DNA of 64,000 bases from Sipunculus nudus (taxonomy: Eukaryota; Annelida; Sipuncula; Golfingiida; Sipunculidae): assembly GCA_026874595.1 (NCBI GenBank), contig CM049313.1, positions 22,617,008 through 22,681,007 on the forward strand. The letters run 5' to 3'. Position 1 is the first letter of the stretch; each line of letters starts with the position of its first letter. The notes beneath the pieces were generated by a model that saw only the letters and a list, made by a program, of their open reading frames with translations, was not told the DNA's origin and searched no databases. Positions 35,855-47,510 of this stretch are shown here, one piece after another. The translations under genes and the position numbers were made by a program.

Positions 35855-36440
35855 ATGGCTTCAGCTATACCTGTCCTGGCTGTATCTATCACTAAGATTG
35901 TTAAAGGCACTTTTCACCAAGGTGATCGTCAGTTTCCATCAGACTCAGTTGGCAAACAGTGTGTGCCTATTTCAATTGTTGCTCTGCTTTATGCCACCCT
36001 GCATGATGTTGCTGAATGGCAAACAAATGATATGGACACAATATTAATTGAAGGTGATCATTTGGACAGAACATTGACAGATATCCCAGATAAAGGATAC
36101 ATGGCTTGGGATGAAATACCAGAGTATATACAATGCCTTGATCATAATTTCAAGATAAAACCAACCTTGATCACTGGTGGTTTCCTTAATCATTCTGATG
36201 TACAAGCACCCTATATGTTTTACCAGGATGCTTTGGCAGAAATCACTTCCAAGAAATATGGTCTTATTATAGTTGGAGGAAACGCGATTGCAAATTCATA
36301 TCAGCAGAATTGTTACTATGTGATCCACACAGCAGAAATCATCATGAATATCCAACATCTTGTGGCACATCAGTTCTCCTTGCATTTGAATTGCAGTCCG
36401 AATTTTTTCAGTATATATCAAACTATGCAAATATGAAGAA
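35855..36440 (+). pseudogene. Helentron N-terminal cysteine-protease-like domain
   Basis: The frame starts MASAIPVLAVSITKIVKGTF, then HQGDRQFPSDSVGKQCVPIS: the GTFHQGD..F..S.G.QC pattern of herpes-tegument/OTU-like cysteine protease domains carried by some Helitrons, with the QC cysteine present. A 1-nt frameshift near 36311 moves the His region (CDPHSRNHHEYPTSCGTSVL) into another frame. The enzyme is therefore dead. In the intact family this domain forms the N-terminus of the large transposon protein; its role in transposition is unknown to me. Confidence 0.65.
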
Positions 36441-37150
36441 TGCAACTATGTTTGAAGTGACATATTTCAGAATAAACCAAGTCACCACTAAAGCATTTAA
36501 ACTGCGACTGAAACGCCAAACTAAACAGTCTACCAATTCAGATAACCAGCTGAAGCATGCAACCCTGTCAACAACAGACCTCATGGACACGGTAAATAAA
36601 AGCAGACTTGAACATGAAAATGATTCTCAACAAGGTGTTCACTTGATCCAAGAATACTTTAAAGATCAGCAACTAAAAATGAACAGAAAACAATATTTGA
36701 AAGAGTACATGCAACAGAAAAGAATGAATCAAGCTCATAGGGATATAGAACGCCTAAAAGATCAACAAAGCAAACTGTTATCAAGACAAAATGAAACATT
36801 TAGACAAAAAAAATTTCTGCAAAGAAAGCATTTAATCAAAAGATAAGAAAAGATCAAGTTCGACGGGCACAAGAGAGGCAAGCTGATAAACAACAGAAGC
36901 AAACTGCCAGACAAAATGAAATCTATAGACAAATGGAATGTGTGAAAGATTCAACTCGTAAAAAATGAAAAAGATCTTAAGTTTTTTTAGAGAAACTGAG
37001 AGACTTGCCAAAAGGAGGAAAAGAGCCGATCCATTACATACTGAGACTATGAGAAACACAGCTACTAGAGCACAAAAAAGAACTGATGAATCATACAGAC
37101 AAAATGAAAAAGCAGTTAATCTGAAGAGAAAACAGGGTGCAGATCTGAGA
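36430..37150 (+). pseudogene. Helentron basic coiled region with RQNE repeats
   Basis: The peptide is rich in Lys, Arg and Gln and repeats an R-Q-N-E-x-(Y/F)-R-Q motif: SRQNETFRQKKFLQRK near 36780, ARQNEIYRQMECVKDS near 36910, SYRQNEKAVNLKRKQ near 37100. The repeats are spread over two frames with stops near 36844 and 36966. It links the protease-like domain with the Rep part and probably forms a basic coil. Confidence 0.6.
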
Positions 37151-38830
37151 GAATGTACACAGAAATTTCATACTTCGATATCTGAAGGTCCCATATATGC
37201 TTGTTGTTGCTGTAATCAGACATGGTTCAAACACTCTGTAAAGAAGCCTGATAGCTGGCCAGACAGACTAGATTCCACTTTCCTAGCAACACACATTACA
37301 GATGTAAAATCAGTGGACAATAAAAAGTGGTTATGCACAACTTGTCTTGATGCTTTCAAATGCCACAAGACGCCAAAACTTTCTGTATTAAATGGAATGC
37401 AGTCTCCTGATAAGCCACCTGAATTGAACTTGTATCCCCTAGAGGAAAGGCTTGTTGCATTACGGATACCATTCATGCAGTTACGAGAATTACCTAGAGG
37501 TTCACAGTTGTCACTGAAAGGATCACTGGTCAACGTACCTACTCAGATTGAAACAACCGTGGATATGTTGCCACGTACGTCAGACTCCACGGCTACTGTA
37601 CCAATAAGTTTAAAACGTAAACTTGAGTACAAAAAAGTAGAGTGCACCCAAAATGTACGTCCAGCTGTAATACTGAGTGCACTACACTACTTGATGAGAC
37701 ATAGTCAGTTGTATAAAGATGCAAACATTACAATAAATAGGAAATGGCTTCAGACTTTCAAAAATTCACAAGAGCATGAATCTCTTGCCACAACTGACAA
37801 TTCTGTGGATGATAGTCTATCTGATGACGACAAGTTTGAAGAAATACATGAAGATGAACAAGGAGGAATTCTAGATACCATGCTTGATGATACTGAACTC
37901 ACAGGGAATGATATAATATCGGTGGCTCCTGGTGAAGGACAGAAACCTTTGAATCTGTTTCAAGACAAAGATGCAGAATATATGTCATTTCCGTCAATAT
38001 TCTGTGGGCAAAGGAGATTAGATAATGCTGAAAGAAAAACTTCAGTTCATAACAGTGACATTTGCAAATGGGAACTCCGAGCACTTGATCGCAGAGTTGC
38101 TGCAAATGTTCCAAATTTTTTCTACAAAATGAAGAAATTACAAATAGAACAAATTACAGGAAAAGTTAGCCTAGCATTTCGTCGAATCAAAACTAAAGGG
38201 AAGAAGTATTCTGTCCAGGATGTCTTAAATGAAAGCAAAGTTCATGAGTTGACAAGATTGGATGAAGGCTACAGGATTTTCAGATCCATACGAGGCTCCC
38301 CTCCATATTTTGAAGCACGGAAAAAAGATCTCTTTGTAATGATTAGACAACTAGGATTGCCAACATGGTTTATATCTCTTTCTGCTGCAGACACACATTG
38401 GGAAGACCTACTGGTCATGCTTGGAAAACTGATTGATGGCAGAACTTATTCAAGTGATGATATTAGACAAATGGATTGGGTAGATAAAACACGCTTGGTT
38501 AAAGCAGATCCTGTAACCTGTGTGCGGTATTTTGATCACAGAGTTCATTCCTTCATTCACACCATCTTACAAAGTGCACATTCACCTCTTGGAAAGCTGA
38601 CAGATTTTTTTTACAGAATTGAATTTCAGCAACGTGGCTCCCCACATATGCATATGCTTATGTGGATTGAGGATGCACCGATATATGGTCAACATGAAGA
38701 AGATACTGTCACCAAATACATTGATGATCATGTGACCTGCTGCAAGAATGATGAGGACCATCAAGATCTGATAGATCTACAAATACACAGACACTCCAGG
38801 TCTTGTAGAAAGAATGGAAAGCCGTTTTAA
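36965..38830 (+). pseudogene. Helentron Rep (HUH) region, first part
   Basis: A 621-codon open block. Residues about 75-125 hold Cys pairs (YACCCCNQTWF, WLCTTCLDAF) like a zinc-binding module. LYPLEERLVALRIPFMQLRE and LPRGSQLSLKGSLVNVP are the conserved Helitron N-terminal region. SIRGSPPYFEARKKDLFVMI, RQLGLPTWFISLSAADTHW and IEFQQRGSPHMHMLMW form the Rep domain; HMH is the two-histidine (HUH) metal site. The block ends with a frameshift near 38823 and continues in the next frame. In the family, Rep nicks and joins single strands for rolling-circle-type transposition. Confidence 0.85.
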
Positions 38831-39722
38831 CTTTCCATTGCCACCCATGCCACAAACTAAAATCCTTACACCTCATGACACAGAAGTTGATGAAAAACAC
38901 AAAGAGAACTACCACAAGATCTCTCAGGCACTTGCAAACTTAAATGTTGAAAATGACCTGTCCTTTCATGATTTCTTAAACTCTCTAGAACTCTCTCTAG
39001 ATGACTACTACATGCCCTTGCCTACATCCATTAAAGGTCCAAAACTATTCCTTAGAAGGTCACCATCTGAAATAAAAACCAATGGATACATGAGACTTTT
39101 GATTACTGCATGGAAAGCTAACCATGACCTTCAGTTTATTCTTGATCCTTATGCATGTGCAACATACACAGTTTCCTATGTCAGTAAAAGTCAAAGGGGA
39201 ATGAGTGCTTTGTTAGATGCTGCTTGTAAAGAAGCTAGAAAAGGGAAATAAACTCTCAGACAGCCGGTGAGAGATATGGGAAATCAGTTTTTAAATGCTG
39301 TCGAAATAAGTGCTCAGGAAGCAGCATATTTGGTATTACAGCTTCCAATGACAAGAGCCACCAGGGATGTAATATTTGTACCCACTGCCCCTTCAGATGA
39401 AAGAATTTTTCTACTCAAGAGTTAAGAACAGCTTGAGCATCTCCCACATGATTCAACAGACATAGCAGCAAATAATATCATTGACAGATACTCGAAGAGA
39501 CCAAAAGCATTTGAAAATTGGTGTCTTGCTGATTTTGCATCACAGATTAATATTAAATACCCCTCGGAAAGAGCAGATGATGCATTCCATGACAACACTG
39601 AAGATAACATCATCACTGATCAAAATGAAGCAATTGCTAATATAAACACAGGTGAAAAGCTCAGTATCACCTTACCGAATGGTACAACATACACTCGCAG
39701 ACAAAAATTCCAAGAGTTCTAA
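38814..39722 (+). pseudogene. Helentron Rep region with Tyr motif
   Basis: It continues SRFNFPLPPMPQTKIL, then NGYMRLLITAWKANHDLQFI and DPYACATYTVSYVSKSQRGM, the Tyr motif with two tyrosines (Y-x-x-x-Y spacing, TYTVSY) and the following Lys. After an in-frame TAA at 39249 the same frame continues PVRDMGNQFLNAVEISAQEA and AYLVLQLPMTRATRDVIFVP, conserved Helitron sequence, to a second stop near 39423 and a third near 39721. The tyrosines are visible, but the protein could not be made. Confidence 0.8.
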
Positions 39723-40078
39723 GATATATTCGTTATACTGAGAAAATAGACCCGGAAAACTGCTTTCGTGAAAGGCTGCTGCTGTTCACATCATGGAGAG
39801 ATGAAACCAAAGACCTTTTGAATGGTTCACTCACATACTCGGAACAGTATGACAAGAAAAAAATACAAATTGAATTTAAAAGAAAACAGTATGAGCACAA
39901 TGCAGATGTCCTACAAGAAGCACAGGACCAAGCTGAATATGACCATGAAACTGAATATGCACGAATAGCTCCTACAACAGAACATACAGAGAATGAGGAT
40001 TCAATTCAACAGCCAATTCCCAGTGAAGAATTTGCTTTTTTTTTACCCAGAAAGGTCAGATCATCTGAGAAACTATGA
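39723..40078 (+). pseudogene. Helentron Rep-helicase linker
   Basis: After a frame change the sequence reads RYIRYTEKIDPENCFRERLL, LFTSWRDETKDLL and an acidic, charged segment (QAEYDHETEYARIAPTTEHT) ending at 40076. DPENCFRE and FTSWRDE are the usual Helitron sequence just before the helicase. Confidence 0.7.
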
Positions 40079-40092
40079 TTTGACAACTGATC

Positions 40093-41560
40093 TTGGTCTA
40101 CCACCAAGAACCACTGCACAAGAACCACTTACATTGCCTAAATGAGAAACAACTCACTGATTTCAAACACATTATCAAACATATAAAATGTTCTACTAAG
40201 CCTTTACATCTATTCCTTACTGGTGGGGCAGGTGTTGGTAAATCAGTTTTGCTCAAAGCTCTCCTTCAAGCATTACATCGTCACTTATGTGGGAATGAAG
40301 GTGAAAATCCATTGGAGTGCAAGATACTGATCACTGCAACTACAGGAAAGGCTGCTTACAATGTTCAAGGATCCACATTACATAATACTTTTCGAATCGA
40401 TCCAAATAAAGGATTTGATTACAGAAAATTGTCATCTGACATCCTGAATACACTGCGAACACAGTATTGGCACCTTCATATATTAATGATTGATGAAATA
40501 AGCATGGTAGGAAATCGCATGTTCAATTTCGTTAATTTGCGCCTCCAAGAAATTAAAGGCAACAAAGAACCATTCGGTGGTATCCATGTAATTGTTATTG
40601 CAGACCTCTTCCAACTTCAACCAGTAATTGACAATTGGATTTTCAAGAATTTGTCTGATAACTATGGACCTCTTGCACTCAACCTTTGGGTAGACACTTT
40701 TCATATGTATGAGCTTACTGAAATCATGCGGCAAAAGTGATCTTGATTTTGCAGAACTTTTGAACAGGCTACGTGAAGGACAACACACACAAGCTGACAT
40801 TGATACCCTAAAATCTCGTTTTGTTGGTGATACCAGTTCATATCCATCAGGAACTACTCATTTGTTTACAAACAACACCTCTGTGGACAATCATAATATG
40901 CAAATTTTCCAGTGTACAAACACAACTAAAGTAATAATTACTGCAATTGACACAGTAATAACAGATGTGACAGATGATGTGAAGAAAGATGTACTTTTAA
41001 GAATACCAGATAACCCATCAAAAACTGCAGGACTGCTGAAAACGCTTCAGATTGCTGTTGGTTTACCATATGATATCACCTGCAATGTTGCAGTACAAGA
41101 TGGAATCACCAATGGTTGTTATTGTATATTGAAGCACATACAGTATCTGCAATGCAAAATTGTGCCAAGCATTCTTTGGGTTCAAACATTTGCTCAGACA
41201 CCAGGAGAAATTATGCTGCCTTTTACACTCCATCTATATCCAAAGAATGGACACCACTATTCTTCACCAAGCGCACATTCCATACAGGCCGGAGACATAT
41301 TCTGGTAACTCGTTCTCAGTATCCATTAAAATTGGTGCAGCAAAAACGATATGGAAAGCTCAAGGTAGTTCACTTGATCAGGCGGTTGTGGATATGACAA
41401 GTACCAGAAAACTGAGGCATGCACATTATGTTGCATTGAGCAGGGCAAGAAATATGGATGGCTTGCATGTATTAAATTTAGATGAAAACAAAATATCAAC
41501 TGATCCACAAGTATCAAATGAAATGGCCAGACTACGTCATGGTGCTAAACTTGCTCTTAA
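40093..41560 (+). pseudogene. Helentron PIF1-type helicase domain
   Basis: Superfamily 1 helicase motifs are visible in order: LFLTGGAGVGKSVLLKAL (Walker A), ATTGKAAYNVQGSTLHNTF (Ia), LMIDEISMV (Walker B), IADLFQLQPV (III; the usual Gly of GDLFQL is Ala), LWVDTFHMYELTEIMRQ (IV), and after frameshifts near 40735 and 41290, KTIWKAQGSSLDQAVVDM and RHAHYVALSRARNMDGLHVL (V/VI). The segment ends STDPQVSNEMARLR. In the family it unwinds DNA behind the Rep nick. Two frameshifts make it inactive. Confidence 0.9.
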
Positions 41561-41589
41561 TTTCTTACCACCAACTTCTGTACCAACTG

Positions 41590-42270
41590 ATACACTGAAG
41601 ATAATATACCAGAACACAAGTTTTCTTCATTTGCATTTCAAAGATGTGATTTCTGATTGTCATATCCTTAATACCCATATCATTGGTTTGGCTGAAACTC
41701 GTTTGTGTTCTGTTGATACTGATGATTCATATTGTATAGCAAATTTCCAACTGATACGAAATGACCATCAAACAACAAGTTCAACATGCCTATCAAAAAG
41801 ACCACACTGTGGATTAGCATTCTATGTCCACAAAGACCTCTACCTATTCATTGAAGTGCATCATCAGTCTAATGGAAACATTGATGCATCAGTATTATTG
41901 GTAAATACACCAAGCTCTTTATTACAACTGATTAGTGTATAAAGATCCCCTCAGTCAAAACTGTCTGACTTTAGGTCAAAGCTTTCCCAGCTTATGACAC
42001 GTTGATATCCAAAAACCATTGTTAGGAATGGGAGATTTTAATATAGATGTTAGTAAACAAAACAATATGTCAGCGTTTAATGATCTTTCACATCTTTTAC
42101 ACTGTCAACAACTTGTTACAGAAAAGACAACTGATCATGGAAGTCTTATTGATCTGGTGTTTTCTAACTTTCCTGATGCTACAACTTCAACAATAGAGGC
42201 TACATGGTCGGATCATAAAGTCTTGTTCACTGTTGTTCCAAAGAGTGTTTTCCAGTTTCATACTGATTGA
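41590..42270 (+). pseudogene. Helentron C-terminal AP-endonuclease-like domain
   Basis: Following the helicase in frame: TLKIIYQNTSFLHLHFKDVI, NTHIIGLAETRLCSVDTDDS and CGLAFYVHKDLYLFIEVHH, then, after stops near 41940-42005, MLGMGDFNIDVSKQN, TEKTTDHGSLIDLVFSN and ATWSDHKVLF. ETRL, GDFN and SDH are exonuclease-endonuclease-phosphatase motifs shared with LINE endonucleases. Presence of this domain after the helicase is diagnostic of Helentrons. Confidence 0.85.
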
Positions 42271-42289
42271 TCATTTTTATTTTGGTTCA

Positions 42290-42847
42290 GAATGAATTTG
42301 ACTCCCAATTTCTTAGTAATGGTTTGATATGATTTAACAGACATAAACTTACCCAAATGAAATTGCTGTTAAAGTGGAGAAATTTTGTGTTTACAATTCA
42401 AAAACTAGAGAATCTCTGATTCAGAATCTATGCAGATAATGAAAGACAGAAACTTATAATAGTAAGATATTATTCACCCTACACAGAGACAGGTCCCGAC
42501 CTCTGTGCTGTAAATACAGACTTCTTATCATTATATTTATATTCAAACTTGTCAGCTACATGCATAAGTAACTGTATGTCATATGTTGGACCTCCCCATC
42601 AAACCTTGTATCAAAAGAACATGCCTTTAGCAGTCTATTAGGCAGATAATGAGAACAAATTGTAGCAGTTTGACAAAGCAACTTCTTTCTTTGGAGTTCT
42701 AATCTATTTGGAAAACCTGAATAAGGTTACCGTAACTTATGGACTATTGGTAAAATGCATGATTTTTAGCACTCTGCAAGTCATTTTGCTCGTTGTTCAA
42801 GGTTTCTTGAATTCAGCTGAGCGTCATGGCCTATGGGCCACTAGTTT
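42290..42847 (-). mobile_element. Tandem-module family relic, palindromic end only
   Basis: Its right part reads GAAACCTGAATAAGGTTACC, then ATTCAGCTGAGCGTCATGGC and CTATGGGCCACTAGTTTAT, the reverse complement of the AACAAGTGACC...GCTCAGCTGA end. It abuts the left arm of the second family B block, which itself holds a plus-oriented copy. The CTGTAAATACAGACTTCTTA segment near 42510 resembles an LTR-like sequence at 63875. Confidence 0.55.
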
Positions 42848-45800
42848 ATAAATGGAGTGGAGCGCCGTTGAAACGAACATCTCAGGGGACAAGGTTTTGT
42901 TCGGATGCATGAACGAACGTTCGGATGAACGGTCATGTGTAAAATATGATCGTTGCATCGATGTTAATGGTGACATGGTGTCATGGACTTTGAGAGTTAT
43001 TAACAAGTGACCAATGGGTCATGACGCTCAGCTGACTGGGAAGAGATTCGCAAAAGGAAATTTTTATCATCTGAATGGTAGTATATACCCTTTCAACTGA
43101 AGCATCAAACAGATTAACCAACAGGCCAAGATTGTGTCTGTATTTTTATATCTCAAAAATAGAGAAAAATTGAGTAAAAAAATGTAGGTGGCTCCACCAG
43201 TCTGCAAAAACACATGGTCAATATCCATGCAAAGAACATGGTGATCTCTGCATTAGTTGTTTAGATACTTCAGCTTTTTGTATCAAATTTTCCATTATTC
43301 TGAGGGATACTTCTGAGTCCTATAGCTTGAAGCATATAGGTAACAGAGACCTAACTTCAGGTTTCCACAGACACTATTGATGGGTCTCTATGCATGACAA
43401 CAAAGAAGTTTCCAAGTCCAGTTGTTACAATTTGTGCCACGTTAACAGATGACAGCATGAAGGTCTCAAAAATAGAGAAAAAAATTTAAAATTGAATAAA
43501 ATATAGGTTGCACCACCAGTCTGCAGAAACTGATGAAACATTCTATAATCAATATCCATGCAAAGAATCATGGTGATCTCTGCATTAGTTGTTCAGATAC
43601 TTCAGCTTTTGTATCAAATTTTCCATCATTCTGAGGGATACTTCGGAGTCCTATAGCTTGAAGCATATAGGTAACAGAGACCTAATTTCAGGTTTCCACA
43701 GACACTATTGATGGGTCTCTATGCATGACAACAAAGAAGATTCTAGGTCCAGTTGTTACGATTTGTGCCACGTTAACAGATGACAGCATGAAGGTCTCAA
43801 AAATAGAGAAAAAAAATTAAAATTGAATAAAATATAGGTTGCACCACCAGTCTGCAGAAACTGATGAAACATTCTATAATCAATATCCATGCAAAGAATC
43901 ATGGTGATCTCTGCATTAGTTGTTCAGATACTTCAGCTTTTGTATCAAATTTTCCATTATTCTGAGGGAAACTTCGGAGTCCTATAGCTTGAAGGATATG
44001 GGAAACAGAGACCTAATTTCAGGTTTCCGTAAAAACACTTTTCATGGGCCTCCTTGTATTACAAGAATGAAGATTCCAGGTCCAGTTACGATTTGTACCC
44101 TGTTGACAGATAACAACATCTTTAAAGGTCTAAAAAAATAAAGAAAAAAAATTGTACAATTTGAAAAAAAATAGAGGTGGCGCTCCCAGTCTGCAGAATC
44201 TGATGGAACACCTCATGATCAATATGTATGCCAAAAATCATGAGCATCAGTGTTGTAGTTATTGAGATACTGCAGTTTTTGTATCAAATCTTCCATTATT
44301 CTGGGGGTATTTTGGAGCCATACAGCTTAAAGGATATGGGTAACAGAGACCTGATTTCAGGTTTCCATGGAGACTTTTCATGGATCTCCCTGTGTGTCAA
44401 GAATGAAGATTCTTGGTTCAGTTGTTATGATTTGTGCCCTGTCAACAGATGTTCATATCTTTAAAGGTCTCAAAAATTGGGAAAAAAAATCGTAAAAATA
44501 CCCAAACAAATACAGATGGTGCCACCAGTCTGCAGAAACTGATGAAACACTCAATGATCAGTATCCATGCAAACAATTATGATGATCTCTGAATTAGTTG
44601 TTCAGATACTTCAGCTTTTGTATAATATTTTCCATTATTCTGAGCTGTACTTTGGACTGGTATAGCTCATAGGATATGGGTAACAGAGACCTAATTTCAG
44701 GTTTCCATGGAGACTTTTCATGGACCTCTCAGAATGTCAAGTAACAAGTTTCTAGGTCCAGCGGTTACGATATGTGCCAGGTTAACGGACGGACGGACGG
44801 ACGGACAGACAGACGGACGACGGACAAAGGGTGATCGCTATAGCTCAGATGACTTACAGTCAGCTGAGCTAAAAAGGTTCCAGAACGGCATCATTTGTGA
44901 TACCTCTTTACTATCAGAAAATGTTCATTCAAGTGATTAATATATTTTCAATCACTTTATTAAGATTAACTGTCTTTGGAGTACATGTACAAGTTAATCT
45001 CTCGCCGGTTGTCGAACGTGTAAATATCCGCCATGACAGTTTAACCGCCCTTAGTGCGGCACCCTCTATGTGCGGGCAGTAAAACTAAATATGCTCGTCA
45101 GCCTCATTGATTACATGCAGCAAAGAAGAGGTTTTAGCAAACCATGGTGAAACCTGCGTGTCTGGCTTCTGGCTCTTAAGTCCCTTGACTTCCGACGACT
45201 GTTCTTGGTGTCACTTATGGTAAGTCTGCCAACAGTGGCGAACTCCGCTGCATTGGCGCCTCGGTCAAGTCTCTTCAGAATGCATAGATTGTCTTCACGT
45301 GACACGATATGTCGCTTGCGCTTACGGGACCTCGAGTGCATCTGACATGAAACTTTAGTGCTGCGATCAGCGTTGTCGTGTAAAATATTTGCTGAATTAT
45401 TAATGAATTGCGTGTCATGATAATCTTATATAGATTTGATTACACTGTTAAACTGCTCAGATGATTACAAGTGAGAGTCCTACATTGTCAGCTTAAAAGG
45501 TGTGAACAACTCGACAGAGAAGGACACAAGGTGAATTAGGGGGCTTGGCCGGTGGTCGTATTCCACACCTACAACAGCTCAACTTAGTGAACGTCCCATG
45601 GGAATACAACCAGCCCCAGGCAAAAAATCATGGATCCATGGCTGCCATCACACAAGAAGGCCGGCGACTGGTAGGAAAATGGTAGGGTTCCGTATCGGTC
45701 AACGAAAAGGCACCGACCAGCCAAATCCATCGCTGATTGGGTTGTTATTAATATATCACGGCCGTTGACTGGTCGGCCATCGATCGTCTATAAGAGTAAC

Positions 45801-47368
45801 TGTTGCTGAAGGTAGTGGACCAAAACGTGTTCGATCCCGGCAACTACTCCGATTCCCATCGGCGAACGGTCGCAATTCCGAACCACCGAATGAAGAAAAA
45901 AGAACCTTTCCCAGATGAATTTGTTCGACTGAGGGTATAACCTTCAATAACCAAAACCTCAATCAGACCTAAACGGTTTTGAAACCAGTCTGTGTCACAA
46001 GGAACTCGTTAAAACCCAATTATCCCTAATACAATCCTCAAAACTTTGAAAACTCCCAACAATCATTAAAACCTCAAACAACCTAAACATCTTTCCAACA
46101 ACTTTTAAAAATCTAAATAATCTTTAAAAACCTGAACTTCCTTTAAAAATAATTCTCAATACTTTTAAAAACTCCGAACAATCTTCAAAAATCCGTACAA
46201 CCTTCAAAAATTTATAAAAACCATCAACCTTTTTAATCTGCAGCAACGTGCATCCACATTTGACTGAAAGCCAATCACTGCTAAATGAAAACATTCAAAC
46301 CCCTCCCAAAAACCATTGGTTGTTCGCGGTTGTTAGTTATTATGACTGAATTTTTTATAAACCGCTCATCATGAGAACAGCGCAAACACAATAGAATTGA
46401 AGTAATAAATGTTAAACCTTAAGATGTTAATTTATGCAAGGCAGAAATAAAATTATTTGGAATGATATGACTAAACGGTGAGGAAAAGATTGGGTTCACC
46501 TATAGATCCTTTTTTTAAAGAAATATGTTGATATTTGATGATCATATGATGCTTTGGTGCTAATAAGAACAGTATTGTCCTATCATTTGGCTTAAGTCTG
46601 TTTGTTTCTGACGATCTAACATCATGGGCACATGCTTCGAGGATGGAAATGGCATGTATCAGGCTGCAGATAACATTTAGCTTAAAAAAAGAAATTAATC
46701 TGAGTGTCGTCAGCATTACCATGTCTCTTCACAGGGTGAACTTCGATGGCCGAGTTAACGGCAGGAGGTAACACACAAATTGCAAAGGACCAAGCACTGA
46801 TCCCTGCGGTACACCAGTTGTTAAAAGAGTCTTTTAGGACTGTGTACCCTCTATCACTACTGACTGACTCCGTGATGTTCAATAACTTTCTATCAACTTA
46901 AATGCACTTATCTCAATCCAACAGTGGAGTAAAGTCTTTCAAACAAAATTGTGCGGTCAACCGTGTCGAAAGCTGCTGAGAGATCAAGAAACAGCAGTAA
47001 AACTCCTTTACCATGATCCAGTATCAGATCAATATCGTTTTTCACACACGGCAACGCACTTTCAGTGCTATGGCCCTTCCTATATGCTGACTGAAAGGGG
47101 TCATGCAGAACATGTTGTGACATGTGGATGGGCGACTGCTTTCTGAATGAGCTTTCCACGGAAAGCCAAATTGGAGATTGGCCCGTAATACTGTAAATAG
47201 TTCCCTGTAAGTCCATATTTCTTCAGGAGTTGAGGCACATTAGCCGTTTTCAGACACATTGGCATAAATCCAGATGTAAATGATGCGAGAATGTATGAAG
47301 TAATCTTGGGCCCGAAGAAGCCAAGTGGCCAAGGGATCCAATTTGCAGGAATTCGTTCGGCTCTTGAC
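42848..47368 (+). repeat. Family B composite duplicated block, copy 2
   Basis: Same order as 3240-7098, but 4.52 kb rather than 3.86 kb. The length gain lies mainly in two extra modules of the tandem-module element. The A-tract array lies at about 46010-46240 and the Arg-rich minus frame at 45111-45341. The end match is TTCGGCTCTTGACAGG. Confidence 0.85.
43005..44874 (+). mobile_element. Tandem-module element, 5 modules
   Basis: Left end AACAAGTGACCAATGGGTCA and GCTCAGCTGACTG; module marks (CCACCAGTCTGCA type) at 43194, 43513, 43844, 44183 and 44522, steps 319, 331, 339 and 339 bp. The second and third modules are almost identical, which shows a recent internal duplication. It ends with GGACGGACGGACGGACAGAC, GATCGCTATAGCTCAGATGA and GTCAGCTGAGCTAAAAA. 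Confidence 0.8.
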
Positions 47369-47400
47369 AGGTTCCTCACATCCTGTTGGCTTAAGGGAGA
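46470..47400 (-). pseudogene. LINE reverse-transcriptase fragment, better copy
   Basis: Minus strand from 47400: WPLGFFGPKITSYILASFTS, MPMCLKTANVPQLLKKYGLT, LQYYGPISNLAF, DPFQSAYRKGHSTESALPCV, KNDIDLILDHGKG, LLLFLDLSAAFDTVDRTILF (motif A with its Asp), then, after frame changes, GVPQGSVLGPLQF-type sequence and NADDTQ (altered YADD) near 46695. Order and motifs are those of CR1-like non-LTR retrotransposons. It is truncated at both ends and frameshifted. Confidence 0.85.
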
Positions 47401-47510
47401 GAAGCACTCCAGTACCCTGGAATTTTTATTTTATTTCTTGAAAGAAATTTCCGTGCAGGATGAAAAAAAAATAACCTCAATATTGACGCGCGCGGTGCTT
47501 GAGAATACTT

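Larger units (their letters stand above)
35855..42270 (+). mobile_element. Decayed autonomous Helentron (Helitron-like element)
   Basis: Domains lie in the order cysteine-protease-like, coiled basic region, zinc/N-terminal region, Rep with HUH and Tyr motifs, PIF1-type helicase, and AP-endonuclease-like domain. The C-terminal endonuclease is the feature that separates Helentrons from classical Helitrons. At least seven frameshifts or stops break the original long protein. The outer termini were not pinned down: the left flank has two tandem arrays (34890-35590) and the right flank merges with a reverse tandem-module fragment (42290-42847). Confidence 0.85.
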
